Assembly: GCA_964448675.1 (NCBI GenBank)
Contig: CAYUZU010000020.1
Span: forward strand, 32,917 to 96,916
Length of the DNA: 64,000 nucleotides
Reading direction: 5' to 3'
From: CAYUZU01 sp964448675
GTDB lineage: Bacteria > Planctomycetota > Phycisphaerae > UBA1845 > Fen-1342
Every line of letters begins with the position of its first letter. Position 1 is the first letter of the stretch. This document shows, in pieces, positions 1-10,988 of the stretch. A program made the translations under genes and the position numbers. The notes beneath the pieces were generated by a model. It was given only the letters and a program-made list of their open reading frames with translations. It searched no databases and was not told the origin of the DNA.

Positions 1-2307
1 CAGGTAGGTGCTGGCGGTGGCGCTGACCTGGTTGATCTGCATGAACTCGGGCGAGGCGCGGGTCAGATCACAAAGCAGATCCGTCTGGAAGTTGCTTTCG
101 TTCGCGGAGACAGCCCACACGCGATGCGGGTACTCCTTCAGCAAGGTGCGCCCCCGCATGTAGTACCCGTCGGTGTACAGGCCCGCCAGTGTCAGCTCTT
201 CGTCGTAGTGCGCGAGGGCGGAGAACTCGGGCGTCGGCCGCTCGTCGTACGCGTGGAAAAACGGCGCATAGTTGACCCACAGGCCGGCCCCGCGCGTGAC
301 GGCGACATCGACCGGCCCGACCCCCTGCAGTTCCTCCGGCAACCCGACCGGGTAGTCGAACGCCAGTTGCGTGCAGACCAACTGATCGCCGTCATTGGCC
401 CATCGCTCGATCTGACCGGCGAAGTCGACCGCGTACAGCACGCCGTGCCCGTCATGCCGCAACTGGGTATGGGCCGGCGGCAGTTCTTCCGGGGACCCCG
501 CGCGGCGGAACTTGCGCGTGCACTGGGCAGTGTTCGGGTCGTACTCGTAGATCCAGTCCTCCCAGTACACATCCTTGGCGAGAATGTAGAGATACCCGGG
601 CTGCAGGGGCGTCGTGCCATCGACCGGCACACCGCCGCGCAGGTGCAGCGGCGGATTCTCGCACAACGGTGAGTACTCGCGTGCGGCGATGACCAGCAGA
701 GTCGCGAAATCGTACGCGTCGACATAGCCGTCGCGATTCAAGTCGGCGCACAGGTCGTACTCGCCGTAATGCTCCGCCAGGTGCTGCGCGTCACACAGAT
801 CCAGCGAGCCGTCGAGGTTCAGGTCGCCGAACATGATCCCGGCGCAGGGACTTGACGAGAGGATCAGGTTGTCGAGGTACACTTCGGCCGCGGGTGTGCT
901 GGCGTCGTTCGCCAGCGGGCGCAATTCCAGTTCGACCACCAGGCGCGGCGAGGCAAGCAGCCCCAGACGATCGAGGCTGATCTCACGCTCGAAGTGCGCG
1001 AAGTAGCCGGAAATCGGACTGCCACTTTGCGGCTCGGGTGGCGCGACAATCGCACACGCCCGGCGCCCGTTGACGTACACGATGACCGCCGCCCGGGGCG
1101 TGAGAAAACGGTAGTCACACTGGAGGCGAATCGCGGCCCGCGGCACGAACGTCTCGGTGATCACGCTGACGGGGACGATCGCGCCGCCGACGTTCTCGCC
1201 GCAGGCCATCCGCAGCACCGCGTTGCTTTCCAGGTTGAGGACATCGGCCGACCCCGTGCCGGCGTTGGCGCTCACGTGAAAGGCGTCGGTGAACTCGCCC
1301 GCGTTCTCGAAGCCGTAGCCGGACATGGCCCCCCCCGCCGGCACCGGCCCACGCACCGTGATCAGGCTCGTCACCGGCGGCATGGCCGGCACCGGCTGGA
1401 GCGCCATGACGTCGCCGGCCGGCGACCAGCGAACACGGTGCAGGCCGTTGCAGGCCACGTAGGCGTGGCGCACGCCGATTACCGAAACGTCCAGCGCGGT
1501 CGAGACCTGGCCGACATTGCCGATGTGCTGGACCGCATTGGTCCGGAATGTGTACACCAGCACATCGCCCGCATCGGTAACCAACAGCGCGCGGCCGGAT
1601 GGCAAGACATCGATGGCCAGCTTCGTGGGCGTGGTGAGGGAAGGCTGGACAAACGTATGCAGTGACTGCACGCCCCCGGGCGCGACGTGGATGACGTCAT
1701 AGCTGCTCGCCCGCACCTGCGCCACAAGCAATGCGCCACCGGGGCACATCGCAATGCTGGTCGGCACCGCGCCGTTGGCACCAACGTAGTTGTTCGGGTC
1801 GGTCTGGTCGTCCTGGCCGGGCTCTGGCGGCGGTGAGAATGTGGTGACGACGCCGGTCAACGGATCCACGCGCATGATGGCCCCCGGCCCGCTGCCACCG
1901 TGCCGCAAGACCGCCACCCAGCCACCCTCGGTGACGGCGATGTCCACGGGCGACGCGATCGTCTCGCTCAGCGTGATCGGCATCGGCGGTGCGTCGACCG
2001 TCGGGTCCAGGACGTAGAGCGCGCTGCCGCTCGCGGTCAGGCCATAGATCAAGCCATCGCGCCCGCCGGAAACCGCGACCAGCCCGCCCGGGAGGCCGAT
2101 GCACTCCACGCCGCCGGTGTCCCGGTCGTACTGATACACCCGACCGCCGCTGAGACCGAAGACGTCACCCGGCGCGGCGTCGATCACGGTCTGACACACC
2201 TGGCCCGCCGCCACTGCGCCGGTGGCCGAGATCGCGCAAACGCAGAGCCAGGGGATCCGCCATCCCCCACGATGCCAACGGCCGGGTCTCCGCGTCTGCC
2301 GCAACAT
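1..2307 (-). CDS. Secreted beta-propeller protein with an internal dockerin-like module (3' end outside window)
   Basis: The frame is open from the ATG at 2307 to base 1 (769 codons), so the C-terminus lies beyond the window. The N-terminus has an Arg-rich stretch and a hydrophobic segment ending AVAAG, which reads as a signal peptide. Residues ~40-330 contain repeated short strands typical of a propeller (for example SGGRVYQYDRDTGG and GWVAVLRHGGSG). A region giving a jelly-roll-like impression follows, and at about residues 492-545 there are two EF-hand loops (GDLNLDGSLDLCDAQ and DLNRDGYVDAYDFATLL), a dockerin-like pair. The module is unusual in being internal: another ~220 residues follow it before the window edge. 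No catalytic motif is visible and the function is unknown; an extracellular or cell-surface location is inferred. Confidence 0.85.
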   Translation of the reverse strand, partial: MLRQTRRPGRWHRGGWRIPWLCVCAISATGAVAAGQVCQTVIDAAPGDVFGLSGGRVYQYDRDTGGVECIGLPGGLVAVSGGRDGLIYGLTASGSALYVLDPTVDAPPMPITLSETIASPVDIAVTEGGWVAVLRHGGSGPGAIMRVDPLTGVVTTFSPPPEPGQDDQTDPNNYVGANGAVPTSIAMCPGGALLVAQVRASSYDVIHVAPGGVQSLHTFVQPSLTTPTKLAIDVLPSGRALLVTDAGDVLVYTFRTNAVQHIGNVGQVSTALDVSVIGVRHAYVACNGLHRVRWSPAGDVMALQPVPAMPPVTSLITVRGPVPAGGAMSGYGFENAGEFTDAFHVSANAGTGSADVLNLESNAVLRMACGENVGGAIVPVSVITETFVPRAAIRLQCDYRFLTPRAAVIVYVNGRRACAIVAPPEPQSGSPISGYFAHFEREISLDRLGLLASPRLVVELELRPLANDASTPAAEVYLDNLILSSSPCAGIMFGDLNLDGSLDLCDAQHLAEHYGEYDLCADLNRDGYVDAYDFATLLVIAAREYSPLCENPPLHLRGGVPVDGTTPLQPGYLYILAKDVYWEDWIYEYDPNTAQCTRKFRRAGSPEELPPAHTQLRHDGHGVLYAVDFAGQIERWANDGDQLVCTQLAFDYPVGLPEELQGVGPVDVAVTRGAGLWVNYAPFFHAYDERPTPEFSALAHYDEELTLAGLYTDGYYMRGRTLLKEYPHRVWAVSANESNFQTDLLCDLTRASPEFMQINQVSATASTYL

Positions 2308-2521
2308 GGTCGTTACACCCCTTCCATCTCCAAATATACCCTGTGTCGAGAGCCGATCCAGAGAAATGCGCCCGACACCGGTGAAGTCTGGCAAATCCGG
2401 TGCCAGCGGGGTCCTTTTCTGCAACCGGGCACGGCGCTTGCATCAGGCAGGATTGGCGGCGGTCCCGTGGCCGCCGACACCGCAATACTGTCACGCAAAC
2501 AAGACGGAAGGACATGCGCCG

Positions 2522-2761
2522 ATGACATTCGTAGACACGCGTTCCGCAAGCCGCGCCGCCGATGTCGTCGTGGCCCATGTCGCCTGCACGCGGTGCCGGT
2601 ACGACCTGTATGGCAGCGTGACGCGGCGTTGCCCGGAGTGCGGCGCGGACATCGATCTGCTGGGGCTGTTCGTGCAGTCGCACTTTCTGGGACGCGCCGG
2701 CATGCGCGAGCGCCTTGTCCAACTCTGGCAAGGCGTGACGACCTTCCTGGCCGGCGCCTGA
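2522..2761 (+). CDS. Small zinc-ribbon protein
   Basis: A 79-residue protein with two CxxC knuckles, ACTRCRYDLYG and RRCPECGAD, spaced as in a zinc ribbon. The C-RYDLYG...CPECG form is frequent in small planctomycete proteins. The C-terminal ~40 residues look helical without a clear membrane segment. The ATG at 2522 is preceded by GGAAGGA, which fits a ribosome binding site; a longer upstream extension is possible but has no such site. It stands alone on the plus strand between two leftward genes. Zinc binding is inferred from the cysteines; the role is unknown. Confidence 0.7.
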   Translation: MTFVDTRSASRAADVVVAHVACTRCRYDLYGSVTRRCPECGADIDLLGLFVQSHFLGRAGMRERLVQLWQGVTTFLAGA

Positions 2762-2839
2762 TCGGGCGGCCGTCCTTGCCGGGGCATCCTGCAATCTCCC
2801 GGATTTCGGCGGCGTCCTTACAGAATCGCGCAATACGCG

Positions 2840-2883
2840 ACAACGGCCAGCACGGACCGGCTTGTCCGTGTCTGGCCGTTGTG
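2840..2883. terminator. Hairpin terminator between convergent genes
   Basis: A long inverted repeat with arms ACAACGGCCAGCACGGAC and GTCCGTGTCTGGCCGTTGT (one bulged base) and a ~5-nt loop lies between the zinc-ribbon gene and the leftward gene ending at 3026. There is no U-run, but the stem is strong and could serve both directions. Confidence 0.6.
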
Positions 2884-3025
2884 TCATGCGGGGCCGCGTT
2901 CCGCAGGGGGCCCGTTCCCAGCCGCCCCACCTTCGCCCCGGCTGCCCATCACAGCGCCGGGCGCTGGATCGTGGCGGCGCCGGGCCGTTCGCGGACTCCG
3001 GCGCCGCCGAATCGTTCAGCTGGCA

Positions 3026-4465
3026 TCACTCGCCGGCCGCATCGTCCAGGGGTGAGGGCGTCAGGCACGGGACTTCCGGGCCCAGGAGCACGGCGTCCAG
3101 CCCGGCGTCCTCGGTACTGGTCGGGTAGAACGGGCGGATCAGCTCGTAGTTGCGCGCCACGACGTAGCCCTGGTCGCTGAGCAGATCGCCCGGCGACAAG
3201 AAGCCGTAGCCGTGTGTGAACAGGCCCGTTTCCAGCGAGAAGTAGATTTCGCCATTGGGCCGCACCACCACGGCATCGAGCCCGGGCGACGCCGGCACGG
3301 GTCCGGCGATATCGAACCGGCGCAGCAGGTCCCAGATGGACCGCACGACGTAGCCGCGCTCGCTGAGCAGGTCGTCCGACCGCACCCAGTAGCGATTGCC
3401 CTCCTCGTCGATGGCCCAGAAGCCAACCTCGGTGGAGAACCAGACCTCCGAATTACGGTGCAGGTCCACCGCATCGAGACCGACGTCAGCCGTCGAGGCC
3501 GCCGGCCCGAAGTTGCGAATCAGGTCGTGGTTCGTGCGGAGGATCCAGCCGCATTCGCACAGCAGGTCACCGTGCTTGAGCCACGTGCCGAGCGACTCGC
3601 TCCAGACCGTCTCTTCGATGGAGAACAGGTGCACGCGACAGGCGTTGTCCGGCTCGGGAATGTCGCAGCAGTTTGCCGACACCCACGGGCAGAGGGTCAC
3701 GCCATCCAGGCCGACGTCCGGCGTGGGCGGCATGATGCCGAAGTTCCGCATCAACTGGTTGTTCGTCCGCACGATCCGGCCATAGCTGCGCAGCAGGTGG
3801 CCGTCGCTGATCAGGCGCTCCGCCCCGCCCGGATCGGCCGCAGCGAAGCTATCCTGGGTCGAGAAGTCGATGAAGCGCTTCGGTGTGGCGACCAGGTGCA
3901 TGGTGTAGTACCAGTTGGTCTGCGACACCACCTGGTAGAGGTCGATGATGATCGTCGGGAACCGGCTTTGGGACCACCAGACGTCGCCGCTGTCCAGGCG
4001 AATCGGCACGTCGTCGGGCTGGGGAAAGCCGCGAATCTCGACGTCCAGCACCATGCGCTCCGGCCGGCTGTTGCAACGCAGCGGGCGGTACCAGCCATCG
4101 CCACGAACCGCGACCGGCGTATTGATGTTCACACCACGGGCGCGGAACTGCGAGACGCCGAAAATGATCCCCGCGTCCGACGGCCGGCGGCAAAAAGTCC
4201 CTTCCAGGGCCACCGTGATGGTCTCGGCGTCGCCGTTGTCGTCGGTCAGCCGCACAAACGTGATCGAACTGCCCTCCTGCAGCTCATAAGCGACGAGCGA
4301 GTCACCCCCGTACGGTGGTTCGTCGGCGTTTTCGGCCCCATTGATCGGATGGGCCGCCCCCGCGGGGCTCGGGTCGCCGGCGATGATCTGGGCCTGTAGA
4401 GCGGCCACCCCACTCAGGGCCACCGCCAGCGTGACCCACCTCATTGACAACAATGCTCGTGTCAT
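3026..4465 (-). CDS. Secreted protein with four tandem ~60-residue repeats
   Basis: 479 residues. The first 25 form a signal peptide (VTLAVALSGVAALQAQ). The start at 4465 has AAGGAAGG just upstream. Residues ~55-215 are an all-beta-looking N-terminal region. Residues ~218-479 hold four tandem units of 56-79 residues with the pattern GDLLS..GYVVR.N.DLIR.F...D.GLDAV....E..FS.E.G. The first unit carries an insertion with several cysteines (SANCCDIPEPDNAC). No catalytic residues, dockerin or anchor are visible. I do not recognise the family; the repeats suggest a solenoid or propeller-like surface protein. Its stop faces the strong hairpin at 2840-2883. Confidence 0.85.
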   Translation of the reverse strand: MTRALLSMRWVTLAVALSGVAALQAQIIAGDPSPAGAAHPINGAENADEPPYGGDSLVAYELQEGSSITFVRLTDDNGDAETITVALEGTFCRRPSDAGIIFGVSQFRARGVNINTPVAVRGDGWYRPLRCNSRPERMVLDVEIRGFPQPDDVPIRLDSGDVWWSQSRFPTIIIDLYQVVSQTNWYYTMHLVATPKRFIDFSTQDSFAAADPGGAERLISDGHLLRSYGRIVRTNNQLMRNFGIMPPTPDVGLDGVTLCPWVSANCCDIPEPDNACRVHLFSIEETVWSESLGTWLKHGDLLCECGWILRTNHDLIRNFGPAASTADVGLDAVDLHRNSEVWFSTEVGFWAIDEEGNRYWVRSDDLLSERGYVVRSIWDLLRRFDIAGPVPASPGLDAVVVRPNGEIYFSLETGLFTHGYGFLSPGDLLSDQGYVVARNYELIRPFYPTSTEDAGLDAVLLGPEVPCLTPSPLDDAAGE

Positions 4466-4730
4466 GACCTACCTTCCTTTCCACGTCGGTGTTCGTCGAT
4501 TCAGACCTGCACGCTTCCGAGCGAGGTCTTACCTCACGCTGGTGGAGCTGTGGGCAAATGGCGTGCCGCGGTGGAAATCATGCCGGATGCGCGACCAGGC
4601 TCGTCGGTTCGGCGGAGCAGTGGTGGCGCGGCGTGACAGTGTGTCATGCGCGCATTACAGGATTGAATCGTGCCTGAGGCGCGAGTAGACTGGGAGTGTC
4701 GCTTGGTGTTTCGCACACGTGCGGGGAAGA

Positions 4731-5462
4731 ATGGCCATGGCGCATCGCACACGCCGATCCGGATTCAGCCTGGTCGAGTTGCTCGTCGTGCTCGCTGTCG
4801 TGGCCATCCTGTTGGCAATCCTGGCACCGTCGCTCAGCAAAGCGCGACGGCAGGCGCACGTGGTTCGCTGTGCGAGCAACCTGCGCGAGATCGGCTTGGG
4901 CTGGGCCGCTTACAGACAGGATCACCGCGGCGAGTACCCAGCCGACAACAACGCGCATCAGCACGCACGGACGCACCTGCAGCCGTACCTGCCGGTGGTC
5001 GAGGTGTTTCGCTGTCCGGCGGATCGCGTCATCTGGCCGCAGTACGTCGATCGGGCGGACCAGAGCCGCCAGAACAGCTACGCCATGAGTCCGGTGCTGA
5101 TGGGACGGCGCCATCGGCCGGATCTGCCGCCGTGGCATCCGCTCAACGCACCGCGCGTGACCTGGCCGGAGTTGGACGAGCGCGTGCGCGGCGCGCGCGT
5201 CGTTCAGCCGACGGTGGCCGAAGCGGCACTCGTGGTGGGTGGTGATTATGACTGGCTGCTGGCGCTCAACCGGCCGCCGGCCACCCGCACCGCTGAATAC
5301 ACCTTTCACCCGCCGCGTGATCACAACAACCTGCTGTTCTACGACGGACACGTGGCGTTTCTGCGCGTGTACTACCGTTATTACATCACGCCGCACTACA
5401 CGCTGAATCCGTACCGGGATCTGGTTTCGGTGGCGCGCGACCGGGAGCTGGTCGGGCCCTGA
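4731..5462 (+). CDS. Pseudopilin-like protein (prepilin N-terminus)
   Basis: 243 residues. The N-terminus has a short basic leader then G-FSLVELLVVLAVVAILLAIL, the type IV prepilin/type II secretion pseudopilin signature: cleavage before F, Glu at +5, then a hydrophobic helix. The C-terminal part has HNNLLFYDGHVAF, matching the H-X9-DG-type end found on this large planctomycete family. I chose the ATG at 4731 (GGGGAAGA upstream) over a GTG four codons earlier. It is monocistronic and converges on the regulator gene ending at 5485. The likely role is a minor pilin or substrate-specific pseudopilin in the cell envelope. Planctomycetes encode many such proteins of unknown individual function. 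Confidence 0.85.
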   Translation: MAMAHRTRRSGFSLVELLVVLAVVAILLAILAPSLSKARRQAHVVRCASNLREIGLGWAAYRQDHRGEYPADNNAHQHARTHLQPYLPVVEVFRCPADRVIWPQYVDRADQSRQNSYAMSPVLMGRRHRPDLPPWHPLNAPRVTWPELDERVRGARVVQPTVAEAALVVGGDYDWLLALNRPPATRTAEYTFHPPRDHNNLLFYDGHVAFLRVYYRYYITPHYTLNPYRDLVSVARDRELVGP

Positions 5463-5476
5463 GCACGCGCGTGCTC
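5461..5476. terminator. Perfect 16-bp palindrome between convergent stops
   Basis: GAGCACGCGCGTGCTC starts inside the stop codon of the pseudopilin gene and lies in the 22-bp gap before the convergent regulator gene. It could form a short bidirectional terminator stem; no U-run is present. Confidence 0.35.
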
Positions 5477-5484
5477 CGGCTCCA

Positions 5485-7320
<1,836 letters not shown>

Positions 7321-7335
7321 GGCCTGCTTCGCCGA

Positions 7336-10300
7336 TTACTTGTTCGGGTCGATCCACTCGCGAGCATACTGCCAATCGTCCACCGGCGCCAGGTGCACCG
7401 CCCCGGTTTGCTCGTCCACGACGTACCCGGTCCAAGCCAGCACGTGCCGCCGCCAGGCCTCGGCCGAGCCGATGTCCGGGTCCACCCGTGGTGGCGGCGC
7501 CAGCACGTCGCGCTTGACGCCGATGCCAGTGGCACCCTGCACCACCAGCGACAGCCAGGTGTCGGGCCAGCCCGTGAAACGCATCGCGGTAACGGGTGCA
7601 GCACTAGGCAGCGCCGCCGGCAACGCGGCCCCGAGCAGCAGCACGTCGGCGTCTGGTCGCGTCACGGTCGGTGGACGCACAAGCCAGAACTCCACCCACG
7701 TCCCGCACGCGACGGCGAGCAGTTGCAGGTCCGCGCTGGGCGTCCCTGACAGCGCGATACAAGCGACGCTGGCGTCCGCTGCGGCCAGTGCCGATCCCGC
7801 CGGCGGCGCGAACGTCGACTGGCAGGCGGCCGCCGCCCGGGCGGCGCGTCCGGCGGCCTGCCAGCAACGCATGTCGATCAGGACACAGTGGCCGGTGGTG
7901 TCGCTGGCGACGGCCAGGTGCCCGGCGATCGCTACGTGCGTGATCCCGCTCAGCGCCGTCGGCACATCCGCCGGCGCTGCCGCGGTCGCATCCGGGCTCA
8001 CCCACACGAGGCGTGCGTCGGCGGTCGCACCGATGCCGCGCAGGCCAAGTTCGTCGCCAATGGACGTATCGCACGGCGCGTAAGCGATCAGGTCGGCGTA
8101 CGCAGCCGGTGCGCTGGTCGGCGCCGGCTGCTCGTCAGGCGGCGCCTCCATCGGCAGAATGGTCTGCAGGTCGGACACAAGCAGGCGGCCGTCGCGGCGC
8201 GTGCTCACAAGACGCTGTCCGCCGGGTGTCAGCAGTGTGGCGTCGTGGTTGGCGTCGGTCACGGCCCAGCGGGCAAGTACGCGGCCGTCGTCGAGATCGT
8301 GCAAGGTGTACGCGCGGCCAATCGCATCAGCCCCGGCCGCGGCACACAGTACGAGCCGCGCGTCCGGATCCACGCTGAGCCCCCAGGGGTCGCCGATGCT
8401 GGTCCACGCAGGACACGGCGACCACGCCGGTGGCACGTACGCCGGGTGGCCGGGCGGATGGGCCGCGAAGATCGGCGGCGGTGCGACGGGGACGCTGAAG
8501 AGGTTGTCGCCATTGGCGACGTCCAGCCGACAGAGCGCGTCATGCTCGCGTAGCATGAGGATCGACTGCTGTGGCATGACGAGCGCGGCCGTGGCATTGA
8601 CCCAGGCACCGACCGGTTCGAATGTCGCCGCGTCGTAAAGGCGCAGCGCGAAACGGTGGCCGTCTGCCCCCGCGACCGGCAGCGCCACGAGCACGCGGCC
8701 GGGCGCCAAGCCCAGCACGGCAGCCGAGTCCTGGTCAGCACGACGCATCGGGTCGGGCGGGGCAGCAGCCACCGCCGCGTCCCAGGCAACCGCCGGCTGG
8801 TCCGCGTCCACCCGCCCGAAGAACACCCCGCCGTTCTCGTCGAGCGCGACGAGACAGTCGCTCAACGGGCACCAGACGCGCGTCAATGGTGCAGCCTCCG
8901 CAGGACCCGGCTGCGGCTGCCAGCGGAGCTTGTCCGCCAGTGCGGTGAGCATGAGCCGCCCTTCCTGCCGCAGGCCAGCCGCAAACGTCGCCGTCGGGTC
9001 CACTGCCGCGTCGCGGCAATCGGTGCCGTGCGAGACCGAGCTGAAGCGCGCCTGCCCCCCGTCGCGCCGGCTTATGCGCATCACGTGTGTCGCCGTTTGC
9101 GCCGGCCTGTCAATGCGCCGTGTCTGCAACAAGAGCCAACTCGGCGCGGACAACGGCGCCAGTGAGACCACCTGCTGGCGGACAGGATGGAAGGTCGCAA
9201 CGCTGCGCTCGTCCAGCACCGTCGCGCTGACGACGAACTGGCCGACGGCCAGCAGGTAGTCCCCTGGCGCCGTGAACTGCACATCGCGCAGGAAGTCGTC
9301 GGTCTCGTGATCGGTGGCGAGAATGATGCGCCCGTCGCGCCGCAATTCGCGGACAGCGGCTTCGTGGGGTGCGTTGCAGTACGCCAGCAAGTAACCGTCG
9401 CCCCTGAGACTGATGCGTGGCCCTGGTCCCAGATAGGTCTCGTGCAGGTAGACCTCGGGGCTGCGCGCCAGCGCGTAGCGCGCCTGCAGCACACAACGGC
9501 TGGACGGCCTGGCCCGTAGACCGGCGGCGTATCGGGCCAAAGCACCGGGCCAGTCCGCCGAGCGACTGGCCCGCCGCGCGGCACGGGCCAGCGGCTCGGC
9601 GGCGACCTCGGCGGCTGTGGCCGCGCGCTGGGCCAATTGCTGCACGCCGATCACGAGGCCGGCCACCAGCGCGACGGCCAGGACGGGCAGCATTACACGC
9701 TGCGTCCGCGAGCGCCGCCGCCAGAAGCGATGCAGCGGGCCGGCCGATCGCGCCAATACCCGCCGTCCCTGCAGGAATCGATCGAGATCGTCCGCCAGCG
9801 CCGCCATCGACGCGTAGCGGGCGTCGGGGTCCTTCTCGATGGCGCATTGCACAATCGCCGCCAGGGCCGGCGGTACGCCCGGATTCCGTTGCCGCACCGG
9901 CCGCGGCTGCTTGACCGCGATCGCCTGCAGCAGTCCCTCGCGCGTGGGGCTTTCATGCGGCGGCGTGAGCGTCAGCATCTCGTACAACGTGGTGCCGAGC
10001 GAATAGACGTCGGTGCGCGCGTCGATCGGCACGCGTCCGGCCGCGATCTGCTCGGGGCTCATGTAGCGGGGCGTGCCGAGCAGCTCACCCGCGATCGTGA
10101 CGTTCTGCTCGCCGGCGACGCTCGCCAGGCCGAAGTCGCTGACGTGCACGTCGCCCGCGTGATCGATGAGAAAGTTGGCGGGCTTCACGTCGCGGTGCAC
10201 GACGCCACAGTCGTGGGCGTGTGCGAGCGCGCGGGCCGCGTCGCGCGCGATGCGCGTCATCTGCTGGATGTAACGGCGCGTGCGAATCGCCGCTGGCGCG

Positions 10301-10788
10301 GTGTGGGGCGCGGGCCTGCCGCTCTGCTCGACAGGCGGTGCTGCCGGCGCGCGTTGCGGGGCCGCGCCGGGGGCGGCGGTTTCGGCCTGGCTGTCGGCGT
10401 GCGCAGACACGCGCGCGGCCGGCTCGCGCAGCGAGTCCAGTACGTCGCGCAGCTCGGGAGATGCGACCTCGTGGCGAAGCTGATCGAGCACGGTCGCCAG
10501 CGACCAGCCGGGCACGTACTCCATGACGTAGTAGAGCTGGCCGGCCGCAACGCCACTCGCCAGCACAGGGACGATGTGGGGGTGCGCGAGCCGCGCAAGG
10601 GCCGCCACCTCGCGCTCGAAGCGCGCGGTCTGCTCGGGATTGCCGGCGGTCGGCAGCAGCTTGACCGCGACGGGGCGATTGTCACGCTCGTCCACGGCTT
10701 CGTGCACGCTGGCCATACCGCCGCGGCCAATGAGCCGCGCCAGCCGGTAGCGACCGGCGAACACGGTGGTCGATTGCTCCTCCGGCAT
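7336..10788 (-). CDS. Transmembrane Ser/Thr protein kinase with propeller-like ectodomain
   Basis: 1150 residues from the ATG at 10788, which has GAAGGGAG just upstream; a frame extension of 46 codons lacks a site. The N-terminal Hanks-type kinase has the glycine loop GRGGMASV, Lys43 in VAVKLL, the catalytic loop HRDVKPAN (D200), DFG at 218-220 and TPRYMSPEQ. An Ala/Pro-rich insertion of ~60 residues (about 107-166) splits the lobe before the catalytic loop. A single membrane helix follows at ~365-387. The ~760-residue C-terminal part, probably outside the membrane, has repeated short beta-strand units like a WD40/PQQ-type propeller. The FHA-domain activator gene follows after 15 bp, implying one signalling unit. 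The sensed ligand is unknown. Confidence 0.95.
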   Translation of the reverse strand: MPEEQSTTVFAGRYRLARLIGRGGMASVHEAVDERDNRPVAVKLLPTAGNPEQTARFEREVAALARLAHPHIVPVLASGVAAGQLYYVMEYVPGWSLATVLDQLRHEVASPELRDVLDSLREPAARVSAHADSQAETAAPGAAPQRAPAAPPVEQSGRPAPHTAPAAIRTRRYIQQMTRIARDAARALAHAHDCGVVHRDVKPANFLIDHAGDVHVSDFGLASVAGEQNVTIAGELLGTPRYMSPEQIAAGRVPIDARTDVYSLGTTLYEMLTLTPPHESPTREGLLQAIAVKQPRPVRQRNPGVPPALAAIVQCAIEKDPDARYASMAALADDLDRFLQGRRVLARSAGPLHRFWRRRSRTQRVMLPVLAVALVAGLVIGVQQLAQRAATAAEVAAEPLARAARRASRSADWPGALARYAAGLRARPSSRCVLQARYALARSPEVYLHETYLGPGPRISLRGDGYLLAYCNAPHEAAVRELRRDGRIILATDHETDDFLRDVQFTAPGDYLLAVGQFVVSATVLDERSVATFHPVRQQVVSLAPLSAPSWLLLQTRRIDRPAQTATHVMRISRRDGGQARFSSVSHGTDCRDAAVDPTATFAAGLRQEGRLMLTALADKLRWQPQPGPAEAAPLTRVWCPLSDCLVALDENGGVFFGRVDADQPAVAWDAAVAAAPPDPMRRADQDSAAVLGLAPGRVLVALPVAGADGHRFALRLYDAATFEPVGAWVNATAALVMPQQSILMLREHDALCRLDVANGDNLFSVPVAPPPIFAAHPPGHPAYVPPAWSPCPAWTSIGDPWGLSVDPDARLVLCAAAGADAIGRAYTLHDLDDGRVLARWAVTDANHDATLLTPGGQRLVSTRRDGRLLVSDLQTILPMEAPPDEQPAPTSAPAAYADLIAYAPCDTSIGDELGLRGIGATADARLVWVSPDATAAAPADVPTALSGITHVAIAGHLAVASDTTGHCVLIDMRCWQAAGRAARAAAACQSTFAPPAGSALAAADASVACIALSGTPSADLQLLAVACGTWVEFWLVRPPTVTRPDADVLLLGAALPAALPSAAPVTAMRFTGWPDTWLSLVVQGATGIGVKRDVLAPPPRVDPDIGSAEAWRRHVLAWTGYVVDEQTGAVHLAPVDDWQYAREWIDPNK

Positions 10789-10988
10789 GGGCTCCCTTCG
10801 TCGCCGTCTTGCAGGCGGCGGCTGGTCCGGCGAGGTGGCTGTTGGCGTTCTGCACCCGTTTTCAGGATAGCGATGGGGCCCGTGGCGGACAACATGCAGC
10901 GCTCGCGACGGGCCGCGACGGACCACGGCGTCGGCTGGTCAGCCAGGGGCGGCGTTGCCCGGCACGGCGGCGGCGACCGGGTGCCGGG

